NCBI RefSeq assembly: GCF_001649575.2
Contig: NC_051437.1
Coordinates: forward strand, 16,138,349 to 16,202,348
Direction: 5' to 3'
DNA: 64,000 bases
From: Kryptolebias marmoratus
Taxonomy: Eukaryota > Chordata > Actinopteri > Cyprinodontiformes > Rivulidae
Made by a program: the position numbers and the translations under genes. Positions 25,801 to 38,000 of the stretch are shown here, in pieces. The notes under the pieces were generated by a model. It was given only the letters and a program-made list of their open reading frames with translations. It was not told the origin of the DNA and searched no databases. The first letter of the stretch is position 1; every line of letters starts with the position of its first letter.

Positions 25801-27295
25801 TTATGGAGTTTATTTTAAAAACTCTATTCCGTTTTGATGTTTGTGAGAAACTTTTATTGGTTTCAAATGGAGCTTGAACCAAATAAGAGGTGAAAATATG
25901 AGAAGCGTCCTTCTGTAAAAGAGTTTTAACCCCAAAGATTGCGTTCAACTGAAGCAAACAGTCCCTAAAGGGAAGAATTATTCTTTTTCATTCTTTACGT
26001 GTGACATCTCCCAGTATGTGTACGTGTGTTTTTCATATTTGTGTGCATGTGCAAGCTTGTGTCACTGTCAAAATTGCCTTGGTCCTTGTTATCAAGTCTG
26101 TGAAAGGGGAAACCCAGAGACAGCGAACTATGGCCCTGCACCCCACTTTGAGGTTGGTTAAGGGTGAGAAATGATTAGGAGGGGTGAGCACTTTGATTGA
26201 GAGGGTGGTCAGCAGGTCAAGAGTGCACAGATATCCTCATATTTTAGGCATTTCAACACTGGAGCTACTGCAGATGACTTGCATGCATCAGTATGAACTT
26301 GTTGCAGACTCAAACTGTCATACAACTAATTCAGTGTAATTTTTGATTCAATTCAGTGCAAGTTTATCAAAGTTGAATTTGTTTGTCTAATTTAAAACGC
26401 ATACCAATGAGGTACGATGGTCCTCTTTTTGTCCTTTTATAAAAACAAGTTTATTATGTTTGTTTATTTAAAGAAAAAAAAATCAAAAATACAATCCTTC
26501 CCCCCAAGCATAGAAATGTCTGTTTGTAGTTGCAAGGAAAAAGAACAAATCATTAAAAAGATTGCATTTCAATGAATGTGTGTGTCTAAGTCTAATCCGG
26601 TCGCAATCTTGCCCTAATGTGCGGTCTTCAATTTACAGCTCTATAAAGTCCCCTAAATGCCTGTAAAGCCCTGAGAGCCTGTTCTGACAGTCATACAATT
26701 GTTTGGATTCAGGCTGCACAATGCCACATCATTTAAATCTGCCTGGCTCAAAACAATTTGTTTGCAAATGTCTGTGTAATGTCCAGCTGCACAGCAGCAA
26801 AATAAAATTTACATCCTAACCAAACACCCCTATTGTTTTCATACAGGCACTTAACACCAGACTAATCTTCAGCCACGCTCAACATGTTTCTGACTGATAA
26901 CTCAGGGGTTGGATAACTTTGGCACACAAAAAAAAAATCCTCTGACGCAAACACACAGTCATAGTAAAACCTGTACCCATTCATTCACTGTGTTCTAAGA
27001 ATAATGTCACACTCCCATGAACCCAAGCGTCATACATCTGTCTGCCTTAGGTGATAGGATATCAGAAGTGAAAGATCACTGAGACTTGAAATGCAGACCA
27101 GTTTGAGCACTAATGACAAGGTTATCAGTTAAATTCCTATTCTTACCACCTGATCAAGGGTCTGCCATTGCACTGTTGATGAGAGCTTGTTTGCCTGAGA
27201 AGGTGAGCTAGAAACTTTGTATTAGGTTTTGTAGAAATGATGATAAAAAAATAAATCCTTTGGTTTGTGCCTTTTGCATTCTGACTCTGCTGTTG
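22877..27295. other. Non-coding sequence, no gene recognised
   Basis: Only short reading frames without domains. Several pyrimidine-rich blocks around 23400-24100 look exon-like in composition but show no conserved protein and no supported splice pairs. No RNA gene was recognised. Confidence 0.4.
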
Positions 27296-27454
27296 TTCTT
27301 CAGCTGCTACCTTCTGCAGGGGTTGCCACAGTAAGCTAACTCACATGAAAAATTTGTCCAACATTTTACACCACATGCTCTTCCTGACACAACCTGGGCT
27401 TGAACCTGCAGATACGAGATTACAAGGATTACAGACCATTGAGCTACTGCTGCC
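27296..27454 (-). mobile_element. tRNA-derived SINE (family S1), copy 2
   Basis: The minus strand begins GGCAGCAGTAGCTCAATGG, including an A-box TAGCTCAATGG (27446-27436), followed by a B-box GGTTCAAGCCC (27406-27396). The body TGTGTCAGGAAGAGCATG ... CTGTGGCAACCCCTGC matches copy 1 at 20340-20500 and resembles a common teleost repeat body. It lies just upstream of a Rex3-type fragment. Confidence 0.7.
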
Positions 27455-27519
27455 TGTACTCTGTCACAGAATGTCATTTATTTTTCCTTTTTTCTTTATC
27501 TGTTAGATTCACATTCTCA

Positions 27520-28145
27520 AAACCAAGTCAAACTCGTTTCTGGTGCAGGTTGGGGTCCTTCAGGGCTACCCCGTGTCTCTGATTCTGTTTGGGGTGCTCA
27601 TAGACAGGGTCCCTTGAGGTGTAGTTGTGAAGAGGAGGGTGTCAGGTTTGTAATCCTCAAGGTCTTGTCTTTGTTTTATTTTGCAAATGACACGGTCCTG
27701 TTGATATCTTTGGAACATGACTTTCAGCTTGCACTGGAATAGTGGGAAGTGGCCAGGATGTGAGTTGGCTCCTCTAAGGTTCTTAACCAGAAAAAGGGTG
27801 GAAAGCCCCCATGGATGTAGATTGAGTGTCCTATTTACAAGAGATAGTAGAATGGAGTGAGAGATGTCAAGGCTTTGTCTGCAGTAACGATGGTGTTGAG
27901 CCGGTCTGGCATGGTCAAGAAAAAAATCTGAGCTGAACAGTGAAGCTTTCAATATACAGGTTCATCTACATTTGGACCCCAAGCTATGGTCATAGGACAT
28001 GAATCATGATCAAAAGAATAAGATCCTGAATACAAGTGGCTGAAATGATCTTCCTGTGTTGAGTGGCTGGCCTAAGCCTCAGAGATTGGGTGAGGATCTT
28101 TGTCATCCAGGTGGAGCTCAGAGTCGAGCTGCTGCTCCTCTACAT
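27520..28145 (+). mobile_element. Rex3-type LINE fragment, reverse-transcriptase C-terminal half (decayed)
   Basis: Translation of the plus strand in shifting frames gives VGVLQGYPVSLILFGVLIDR, FANDTVLL and further pieces, which match the QGCPLSP, FADDVVLL and following regions of the teleost Rex3 (RTE-clade) reverse transcriptase as I know it. The first catalytic Asp of the A-D-D motif is Asn here (codon 27686-27688). Later nucleotide stretches (ATGGTCATAGGACATGAA; AAAAGAATAAGATCCTGAA; CTGCTGCTCCTCTACATT) follow the same order as in Rex3. The fragment ends at an A run (28146-28163). Stops and frameshifts make it a pseudo-copy. Confidence 0.75.
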
Positions 28146-28163
28146 TAAAAAAAAAAAAAAAAA

Positions 28164-30759
28164 AATCAGTCAATGATTGAGACTCTCTGTCTCAGTGGGA
28201 AGGGTGAATGAATAGATCAATTTCACCTGCATTTTTGTTGACTGTGTGCATGTGTGTTGTCCTGTGAGGTAACTGAGTGGTGTTCCTCTGTGTATTGTTG
28301 AGTTAGATAGCTCGTCCTCCTACACCCTCATCATGGCCTTGTGCTGACGTACCCCAGAAGCCTCTTCACTCATTGACTCTTCTGTCTCCTTCCTCCCACG
28401 TTCTCGCTATACAGAATCCCGTTATTGTCCCACCAAGGACGGGCTAAGCTCCACAGAGGCTAGAAAACAGGCAGTTATACACACCATGCACAGTATGTAC
28501 ACACGGTTCAAAAGCCACAGCAAAAAACACATTAGAGTATGTAGAAAAAGAAATAGATATTTTGTTGCATAATATGTTGAAAAAAAAGGTTTTCGAAAGC
28601 TAAATAGTTTCGTAGACGTTCCCACAGCTGTCTTCCAACTCTAATCTCCTCTCAGTAAAAACAAGCATTTTATTAAAGTGAAACTTACTGCGTGTGTTTG
28701 TTTATTTGTGCCAGTTTCTTTTGTTTTCCTTCATACACGAAAATAAGTGCATTAACATTTAGCCTCTCATTATTTGGTCTGTCACATGTCCCAGTTCTAA
28801 TAAAACAAATTCCCAGAGATTTTGGTGAAATCTACGCACATCTTGTCTTGATTTGACATCTGAGTCTCTGCCAAAGGGATAAGGTGAGAGCCAGTGTTCT
28901 GCAGAGAAAGATGCTGCTGTTGACTTCTTGTCCGTCTAATCTTGCAAAACTGTCTCTGGCTCGAGGTTAATTCTTTAAATTTGAAAGCAACTGTAAAAAT
29001 TATTTATCAAATTTCAGGCATACATATGACTTTGGGATATATTATTTTGTCAGCATCATCGTTTTATGGTCACACATAGCCTCGTTTAGTGACTTGCTGA
29101 ACACAGGGGACATTGTATCCTGTAATGAAATCCCAGCCTTCAGGGTCTTTTGTTTCACAGTTCCCAACTCAAAACACATTGTTGAGTTTGACTTCCAGCG
29201 TGCATATGGTATATTTACTATACATTCCAACACAAACTGCCAAGGAATGGGAGCCACTAATGGTTTCAATAGAGTAACAAAAATCTGTGAGCAGGAAATC
29301 ACTTGGCTCTTGTCCTCACCAACATAGCAAAATTTAATTTGTGGTTCAACTTTCCAGAAGCAGTTTCACAGACATGCCAAAGATAGTGAAAAAGAAGAAA
29401 AAAAAAACCATTACCAATCTCATACTCTTTAGCAAAATCTGATTTTCCCAAACTTTCCCACAATCTCCTCTGAGTTTTTTGTACCTCCTTTGAGATACCA
29501 AATTTCAGAGGTCATTGACTTTCACCGAATATGAAACTAATGTGGCTCATCCCACCGCGGCACATGTAAGAACATATTTTTAAGAAGTCACGCTGCACTT
29601 AAAAATTATTTCCTCTCAATTTGTCAAAGATTTTTTTTTTTTTTTCTCATTCACGTTTGCGCCACATTTGTTGTCATTAACGCTGCATAACTAAGCAACG
29701 GACATGAACAAACAGGTATCGGCTCCTTTGTGTTGTTGCCAACAAACACAAACACAATTTGAGCAACATGCAACATAATCTTGATCATCATCATAATGTT
29801 TTAAACATTTGTATACAGAAAGTAATATGTTTTAGCTCACTCATTTCCACTAGGCGTGTAGAGAAATAAAAGTAGAAGAAAGAAAATACACTGAGAATTT
29901 ACTAAATGCACACCTTGCTGACTGATTTGGATAATTTTATAAGAACTGATTTGATAAAAACTGCTATAAGGTAAAATGAAATAAAGTATAGTGGCTGTAT
30001 TTTTGGTTTATTCCAATAAGAGTTTAGGTATTCTTTCTTTTAATGTAAAGTGCCAAACTAACTTCTTTTGACAGATTCATGACAAGCTGAGTATATCTCT
30101 ACCTGCTACTATTTATTTTGATGTGATTATCTGAAAATCGCAAGTTCACTAGTCTGTTATTTTTAGATAACCAAGCTAGCTTTATCTCACAATCATGAGA
30201 AAAAAAAATATGGGTTGTTTTCTTAGACTTTAACCTTACAATCCAATAAACAACACCAAACATGAGTCAATAACGGAATAAGCTGTTTGGCAGATAAAAA
30301 ATTGGCGAGTTTTTCATGTGTGCAGCCCACATGCTCAACTCTTCTGCTCAACCCACAAATGCATTTTCCTTACAAATTTGGCACCGAGGGAAATAAACAG
30401 GCTTTCTAACAACACAAGATTTATTTCCAAGAAGTATTCGACCAAACACAAATTCCCTTACTTTTTTTGTGCTGAGTTTATATCAAGGAGAGTAATAGAG
30501 ATAGATAGATAAACAGATAGATACAAATTTCCGGATTACCGAGTGTGTTGAAGACCACAGAGGTCTGAGTGTGAAGAGGGGGGAAGAAATGTGGGGAAAG
30601 CAGAGTAACATGTGAGGGGTGAGTAAAAAGAGACACCTGGAATTGGAACAAAGCTGCAGCTGTTTTGGCTTTACTTCTTGCAAACACCACAGAGAGTCTT
30701 TGAAAAGGGTTAAACTGGGTCAGCATGCACACTCTTGCACATACCCTCTTTCTCTCGCT

Positions 30760-30765
<6 letters not shown>
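28164..30765. other. Non-coding sequence, no gene recognised
   Basis: AT-rich, with mononucleotide runs and short reading frames only. A GATA-like run (about 30500-30525) precedes the CA microsatellite. No gene or RNA was recognised. Confidence 0.45.

Positions 30766-30852
<87 letters not shown>
30766..30852. repeat. (CA)n microsatellite
   Basis: About 43 uninterrupted CA units. Apparent reading frames of alternating Cys-Val or Thr-His across it come from the repeat and are not genes. Confidence 0.97.
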
Positions 30853-30854
<2 letters not shown>

Positions 30855-33800
30855 TGACTCACACAGGTCCAAACACAACCTGAGAAGCGGTGTTTCCTAA
30901 GGTTAAAATGAAAACGGTGTAATGTTTCCGTAGCCTGTCATGTGTACACCGAGGTGCTCTCCATGTCCCTGTGTACTCAGGACAAATGGTGTCCATCTTG
31001 TCTGTTTTAGTAGCACAAAGAATATCAAACATGACAGCACTGATCACTATTCATTAACGATAAAGAAGGCTCAGCCCTGACAAGGAGAGAAGTTTGTCTA
31101 AATCCAGCATGTACATTTTATGACCTTGTGACACTAAAGAGATTCCAGGGTGTTTCCAGCTCTGACTAACTTGAATGGTTTGCCAACCAGGTGAAGGCAT
31201 GTTAAGAACCCTGAAGGTGATTACAGTATGCAACTGGAATGCACGGGGGTGTAAAATACAGTGATATTGCTTATTAAATAATCTCACCTTTCAGGAAAAC
31301 CACAATTCCCACACAAAAATGTAGGCATCACAACCCACTATAATAAACAAACAGATTTTTCATGTTGTTACACCTATGTGAGAAAAAAAAAAAAAATTCT
31401 TTAGAAAATCAGACAACAGCTACAAGAGCAACTGCGGTGAGCAATTTTCTGTATGTACTGCAATTACATAAGTTACTGAAACAAAACGTTCAAAATACTC
31501 CAGTAGCTGGTGTCTCATTCAGGGAATGTTGGTAGCTGCAGAAAAAGACAAACTATTTGATTGAAAGGTAATTTTTTTTATGTAGTCCCTTTTTTTTCTT
31601 TAAATCTTTCACTGAGGTAGTTAAAGGCTTGATAAATGCGACATTTTAATGAAGAGAATTTCAGCATTAGGATTACCAGACCTCATTTAACTGGCCTGCA
31701 AGGCTGCCTTTTCTGGTCAGTTTGTTGGCAAATTTCCTTACAAGAAAACTTTTATTGAAACAACTTTTACGCCTCAGATGTTTTGCTCTCTCTTTGTAAG
31801 TGAACATTCACAGAAGTTTTTCGTTAGTTTAGATCAGCACATACAGTATGTACAGTAGTTTTTAAAGACATCAAACATATTGGAAAGAAAGAATGAGGTG
31901 GAATAGTGCTAGATTTTCAAGAAGAGGTGCAAGAGCACCATGGTGGCTTTTTGCATTGCTACATTTACGTATGCGGTGAAAAACCTTGTGCTGATAACAA
32001 GTTTCTGATTAAGACTTTATGTTAGGTGTGTTAATGTTTATGCAACTTATTGCAGATAGAGAATATGAACATCGTCTGTTATAGAAAATGACAGAGACAA
32101 GCTCAAAATTGTTCAATCTTTACCTGTGCTCTACAACACCCATTAACAGTGAGTCTTGAATCCAGCCGCAAGCAAAATACAAGTTATGTTCTGTCTGAAC
32201 GCTAAGTTGCCTGTAGATGTGTGGACTGTAACATAGCTCGTTTCTATAGTGACTGCAAAGATGACGTGCTCTACTCCTGTACATTTCAAACTGACCACAA
32301 TAGCTGCTATTTCACATTTCCAGCAAAGTTACAGTGTTAGCTGGCTCTATAAGACCAGTCAAGGTGAAAAAACAAAAACAAACTTGCTCGTTTAAGCAAT
32401 TACATAATTGGTTCATGAAAATTTTGCAAATATACAACAAAGATTGACATCAGCTTCTCTATTATGCCTTAAGTAAAACATTTTAGTCTGTATCATCATT
32501 TAATGCAGTGATTCAAGAATTGGCACACCTCTGTGATGATGAAAATCCATGTGTGTTTGATGAGTCACATGACCAGCTTTTCATAACATTAACTCCTCGG
32601 GATTTAAAATTACTTTCCGCTAACAAAAGAAGAATAAAAAAAACTTTGATCTGATGGTTTTATAGGCTTTCAGAGATGTTCTTTTATCCTAAGCTGCCCT
32701 TTGGTATGCTTAAACAAAAACAGATTAGTGACAGACTGAGCCAGGAAAGTGGATTAGATATAAAACACCAGCATAACACAAGACGTAATGGAGACAAACT
32801 CACCAGTATGGTCCGGAGCCTCGAAGGGTTGGATGATGAAATACTTCCCAATAGCACTCATATATACAGTTAACAGACACACACCAGATCTAGTACCCAT
32901 TTCTAAGGCCATTTTTGTCATTTGTTTTGAGCTTATCAAAGCTGTAAATTCATTGGAAAAGCTCTGGATGCAGTGATTTCTTGATATAAACAGTCGTATA
33001 AGAATTTCTCTGAACTCTGTGACTACATTCATATGCGGCTGTTGCTTTAGAAATGTGTACTTAAAACCCCTAGAAGGTTTCCAAACAGTCAGAGGAATAA
33101 AAGCTTTTTATATTGTATTGCATACCTTTTCCAGTGAATCCAGTGATGGCGGTTGCCTGCCGTACTATAATTAATTTCTGTCTTTTATCAGTCTCATTTG
33201 CTTTCTTTTAGAACTCATTTTGTGTTCCTCGGTATCAGCTGGAACAAGACCTGCGTTTTTTCTGCAGGGGTATGGCAATAGTTCTGCATATTTAAGCTCA
33301 CAACTGTTGCTAATTAGCCAGTTGCACAGCATGTCTTTATAACTTAGTTGCTGCAATATGTTACTAGTTTAACAATGACATGCTCATGTAAGAGAGGGAT
33401 CTCTTTAGATTAAGATAGAGCTCTTTTTATCCCGGAAATTTGAACGGTTCATGACATTTTTAAATCTACACTGGAAGGACACAAGAAAATCACAAAATGT
33501 TGTTCGTCAGACACCCGATCATCTACTAACAAGTATGGAAAATGGAAGGTTTTTCACAATATACACAGATTTAATTTAAAAATGACATCCACTTGAATGG
33601 ACTGGAACATCTAAGTTAGCAATAAATTATAAAAAAAATAAAGGATTTACTCAGCTGATTGTGCTAAAACCAATGTTATTGTGCTTACACTCGAGTTCCT
33701 CTGTGTGGTGGCTTTTTGTAAATGTTTGATAGACAACAGGGCTGGTGCTGGTCTACGTGGCTTAGTTACAGTCATAAACAATACCCCAAAATACTGGGCT

Positions 33801-34579
33801 GCCACACAGTAGCTCCTATTTGCCATTTCAAGACGGTATCTGGCAAAGCAATTACTGTTGAGCTCCAAGGCGAGAGGTGAAAAAAAATGAGAAGTAAAAA
33901 AAAGAACAGAGTAATAACGGCAGGCATTCAGTGACAGTTTTACAAGGAGTTACCAAAGCATTATTTGTAGTTCCTTCATTTTGATTCTTTGACTGTGTTA
34001 AAGAACTCTCCTTGCTTTTGTGGGTTTTCCAATATTTCCTCAGTGGGATAAAAGTTTTTATTTTTTGTCATTTGCTCTTTTCACATCAAATGATTTATAT
34101 GGAAGCATAACACATTATGCTATTTTCTTCCTCATATCCAGTTAACTATTTTTATTTGTAGGTACAGTAATATAATTATTTAAGTTTTAGAACTTTTTTT
34201 TCCTCATTTGAACTTAATCATTTAATTTACAAAAATAATCCAACATTTTACATATTTTTTAGTATAATTTCTACTTGCAAATATGTGCAGTAACTTTACC
34301 TTTCAAGTTAATATAGTTCAAGTTAATATAAATAATTGTATCCTCAATATCATCACCAGTAGCAATAAATAGGGAAATTACCAAGTATCAAATCACAGTT
34401 AATTTGTAATTTATTTGTCATTTCATAAATATGTATTGAAGCAAAACTGGTGATCTTGTCTGAATTAGGAGCCTCGTTGCCTGAGGAATGAAACCATTGT
34501 ACATTCTGGTTGTAATTGGTTCAGTGACGTGATCCCTTCTTTCAGATGTCACAAGATTAGACAACACAAATCACATCTC
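30853..34579. other. Non-coding sequence, with a possible LINE C-terminal piece at its end
   Basis: Mostly unremarkable AT-rich DNA. A small direct duplication (about 15 bases, core TTCAAGTTAATATA) lies near 34302-34331. From about 34560 down to 34440 the minus strand reads like the end of a LINE protein (FIPQATRLL), directly after the endonuclease remnant listed next. Confidence 0.4.
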
Positions 34580-35010
34580 ATGAGACCCAGGTAATGGAAG
34601 AACTAGCTGCTTTGAGCAGATCTGAGTGTCTCTTCGGTCCAGATGTCCTTACACCAGCCTGCATCCATGGTCTCCACTGGCTGTTGTTAAAGACTAGCGT
34701 AGAAGAGGCAGTGTTTCAGACATTTACTCACCACTAACCATCACTGTCTTATTGTTGTGCTCTGTGATGTACCACAGATCCTTCGCTGTCTTCATGGAAG
34801 GATGTTAACCTGTCCAGCTGGATTGCCAAGTCAAAGACGTTGCTATGGAGCCGAGTTTCAGTGAAAACAAAAACACAACAGTGCTGTGTGTAATTGCAGC
34901 TGTAAATATCCTGTTTTTAGAGGAATGGATATTGGTGAGAAAAGGTGATGGTATAGTCTGTAGATTAGCTGTAAGTGGTGCTCTTTCTGTCTCCTAGCAC
35001 ACTGCATTTT
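34580..35010 (-). mobile_element. Non-LTR retrotransposon endonuclease-domain remnant
   Basis: The minus strand from about 34970 translates in pieces to PSPFLTNIHSSKNR, then HCCVFVFTETRLHSNVFDLAIQLDR is recognisable in parts (HCCVFVFTETRL, 34880-34848), followed by a GWCKDIW piece. This is the order of the APE-type endonuclease of fish LINEs: NVxSLxNK, CCVxxFTETWL, DxAIxLDxL, then xxWCxD. The Glu of TET is the metal-binding residue in this fold. Stops and indels show it is dead. The clade was not determined. Confidence 0.6.
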
Positions 35011-38000
35011 GTGGGTGCTGTCTTCAGCAGTTTTCTGTATATCTTCTCATTTATAATGAAAAGTTTATATTCTTACAGGAGCTGTTTAGGGTTGATCTTG
35101 ATTTCCAGCAACAACTGTTGGTTGTATCCTAAACAAAAACTTGTTATTTAGTTATCTGAAGCAAGAGGGACCACAGCATCTTTGCGTAGCAGCATTTTCA
35201 AAATTAGGCAATCAGACTAAATTCTCTAATACCAGGCTAACTAAAACTCCTTAAAAGAAAAAAAAATAATGGTAAAGTTAATATTGTAACCAACAACAAA
35301 GGCTTCAAATATAATACTTGAAAAAACAACATTCTAGTTTATTTTTGACTTTCAGTTCTGAAGCATTTTTTGCTCACTTTTTGCTTTATTTATTTGCAAT
35401 ACATCTGATCAGTAAACCACTCCCAGCTTTAACATTTAATGTTACAAGAACAGACCAACTTAAAAATGCTCTTCTTTAGACAAAATGTTTTCCTTCAGGC
35501 TTTCTTTCCCTCTTTTGCTCCAAAGTTCTTCTGAGTTCAGATTACCATCATATGCTGCTTTTTTAAATTATTTTTTTTAGAAAAAAAAAAAAGAAGATCT
35601 AATCAATTTACCATCTGGCCTTTGGATGGCTGTGGGATGCACTCAAAGACAACCAGACAAAAATGGCACAACATACAAAGCTACACTGTATTTATATGTA
35701 AAAAACAATTATCTGATAGAATGATTCATGACATAAACAGTTTTCAGTCCTTTGAGAAAACTGACTTAGTCTCATTGCTAATGGCTTCCCTTTCAACATG
35801 AAACCTACCCTATTTGTTCCTTTCAAAACAAATCTGTCCTGCATTTGTCTAACTCTTCTCAATGCAAGCCACAGTGCATGATCATAAACTAGATTTCTCT
35901 AAATTGCCAACTTTTAATGGTAAAGTGACACAAAACAATGCAATGTTAAAGAATAAAGAACTTTACTGGAAAAGATGCAAGCTGAGAGTGAAGTCAGGAC
36001 AGGGATGATTCATTATCTAACTAAGACATAGAGTAATATGTGGAACACGCACTGAAAAATAAATTTCCCTTGACTTTATCATAGCTATGTTTCACCAGAT
36101 GACTCTTCTAGTCCCAAAAGAAACAGAACAAGAATCAGCAGAATGGAATGACGGTCCTAATTGGTCTTGAATGACTGGAAATGACGAGGAGCCCAGACTC
36201 ACTGTGACCCACAGTTGCCATTTTAGGTATAAATGACCAAAATTAGGGGAAATTTTAAATTTTAAGGGAGTCAGACCCTAAAACTGCAGCTTCAAAAAAT
36301 ATTTACTTTCCTTTAGTGTGTGTGCGTGTGTAAGGGTCTATGTGTATCACTGTTCTTGGGTGGTTAGGACTTGGCAGACACACTCTGCCTCTGTGCCAGA
36401 CACTTCTCTAATCAACACAGGTCAATGGAGCAAGATAGCTGCTCCCTAAGCCTCTTTAACTGGGAAAAGATGTTGTGGCTTCACCCTCCATTCTGCTCAC
36501 AGCTCTGACATTTCTTTCAAAAATGGGGACTGCTCCTTAATCATTTCATGATGGACCCCAAAGATATTTCAATATCCTGTGTCTGCACTCTAAAGGTGGG
36601 GCTGCTTACTATGTTACCCAAAAACTCTGCAGTAAGCATTTTTAGCTTGTGTTTATGGGTAAATTTAAATTTCTCATAATTTTTGCTGTGTTTTACCACA
36701 CACGGATTGCCATATAAAGCTTTCTTGATTGTATAAGATTTAAAGTATTTAGTATATTCTACACAATTCTCCATTCAATTTTACAAAATTATCGCAGCAT
36801 ACTTTGTTTACTATATTTGATTGTTTCGGGAAAGTCAGTATCTAATGGCTAGATTCTGTTGTTTTCATGGCAGAGCAAAGCTTCAACACTGACAATTGCA
36901 CCAAAACAACAAGTATCAACCCACACCACAGAGTGGTGGCAGCAACATGATACTGTATGTATCTAAGCAGCAAGAATGGATGCAAAAAAACAAAAACTGA
37001 TGAATTTCTGAGAGTGAAAAACAGTTATGTTTTTTTTAAATACCATTATTCTACATCATAAACCCCAAAACTTGGCCAGAATCTATGCTATTGTTCTTTG
37101 TTTTCATCATTCTCGCCAGTAGATGTTTTAATATTTTTTTAAAATTATGTGTCTTGTTCTGCTTTTATATTCAGGGTGCTTCAGAGGTTGATCCTTGTCT
37201 GGGCATGTTTTGATTATAAATGTTACACAAATCTCACACAATCAACACTTTACAACCCTCGTGAGGGTCTTGTTCTTGATATAAATTAATTTTTTTTTAT
37301 AATTTCCTCCTACACAACCCATGAAAAATGGACGTATTTGTGATATATCCTGATTGTTTTGCTAAAGAGGTTATTCACACTATTTAGACTTCAGGCCCAG
37401 TAGTGTGACAGAGGCCTCATGGTGTATACCTTTTTGACATTCCACAATAAGTTTGCATATCTTTGCTGGCAAGCAAAAATCTTGTTTCTCATTTTTCATC
37501 ATGTTCATGTTTTGTATACATCAACTCCACATTTGTGCACAGTTTCATAGATGGAAAAGTTCAAGGAAAAGTGTCAAAAAGAGCCTGTGACATGTAACCA
37601 CACAGACTATTTTTTAAAAAGTTGTTTTTGTCATTACCTGAAAAGTTCCATTGTGGGACATACAAGATTTCTTCCTGAGAGCAATCATATGCTAAGATTA
37701 CATTATACAATAAACTTTCAACACTGTAGCCTACTTATGTATACTTAGGGGACAGAAAAGGACAGACATATTTAAATCCATACTCTTTATTCTCTGGGCT
37801 CCTAGATGTCTACTGAATCCACAGTGGATATTCTGGTGTTTAGAGAAGACCTTAAAGCCATAAAAATGTCTCTTAAACTCCACTCATAAGCCTATGACAA
37901 ATACATACCTATCTCCGAGGGAACATACTAGGAAACAATTATTGCCATAATTGTCTTTAGATGCTGGTCTTTATGGTCTTTATACCTGCCGACCTCCAGC

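Noticed and set aside
27396..27446. Possible tRNA gene
   Set aside because: A and B boxes are present, but no cloverleaf can be folded with a proper acceptor stem, and a second diverged copy exists. SINE fits better.
27566..27952. Minus-strand frame of 128 codons
   Set aside because: Antisense to the Rex3-type fragment at 27520-28145. The meaningful homology is on the plus strand.
30478..30900. Reading frames rich in Cys-Val or Thr-His
   Set aside because: They are translations of the CA microsatellite. The same applies at 46878-47140.
36870..37080. Possible Tc1-like transposon fragment (phrase near GAGTGGTGGCAGCAACATGA)
   Set aside because: No terminal inverted repeats or transposase motifs could be found around it.
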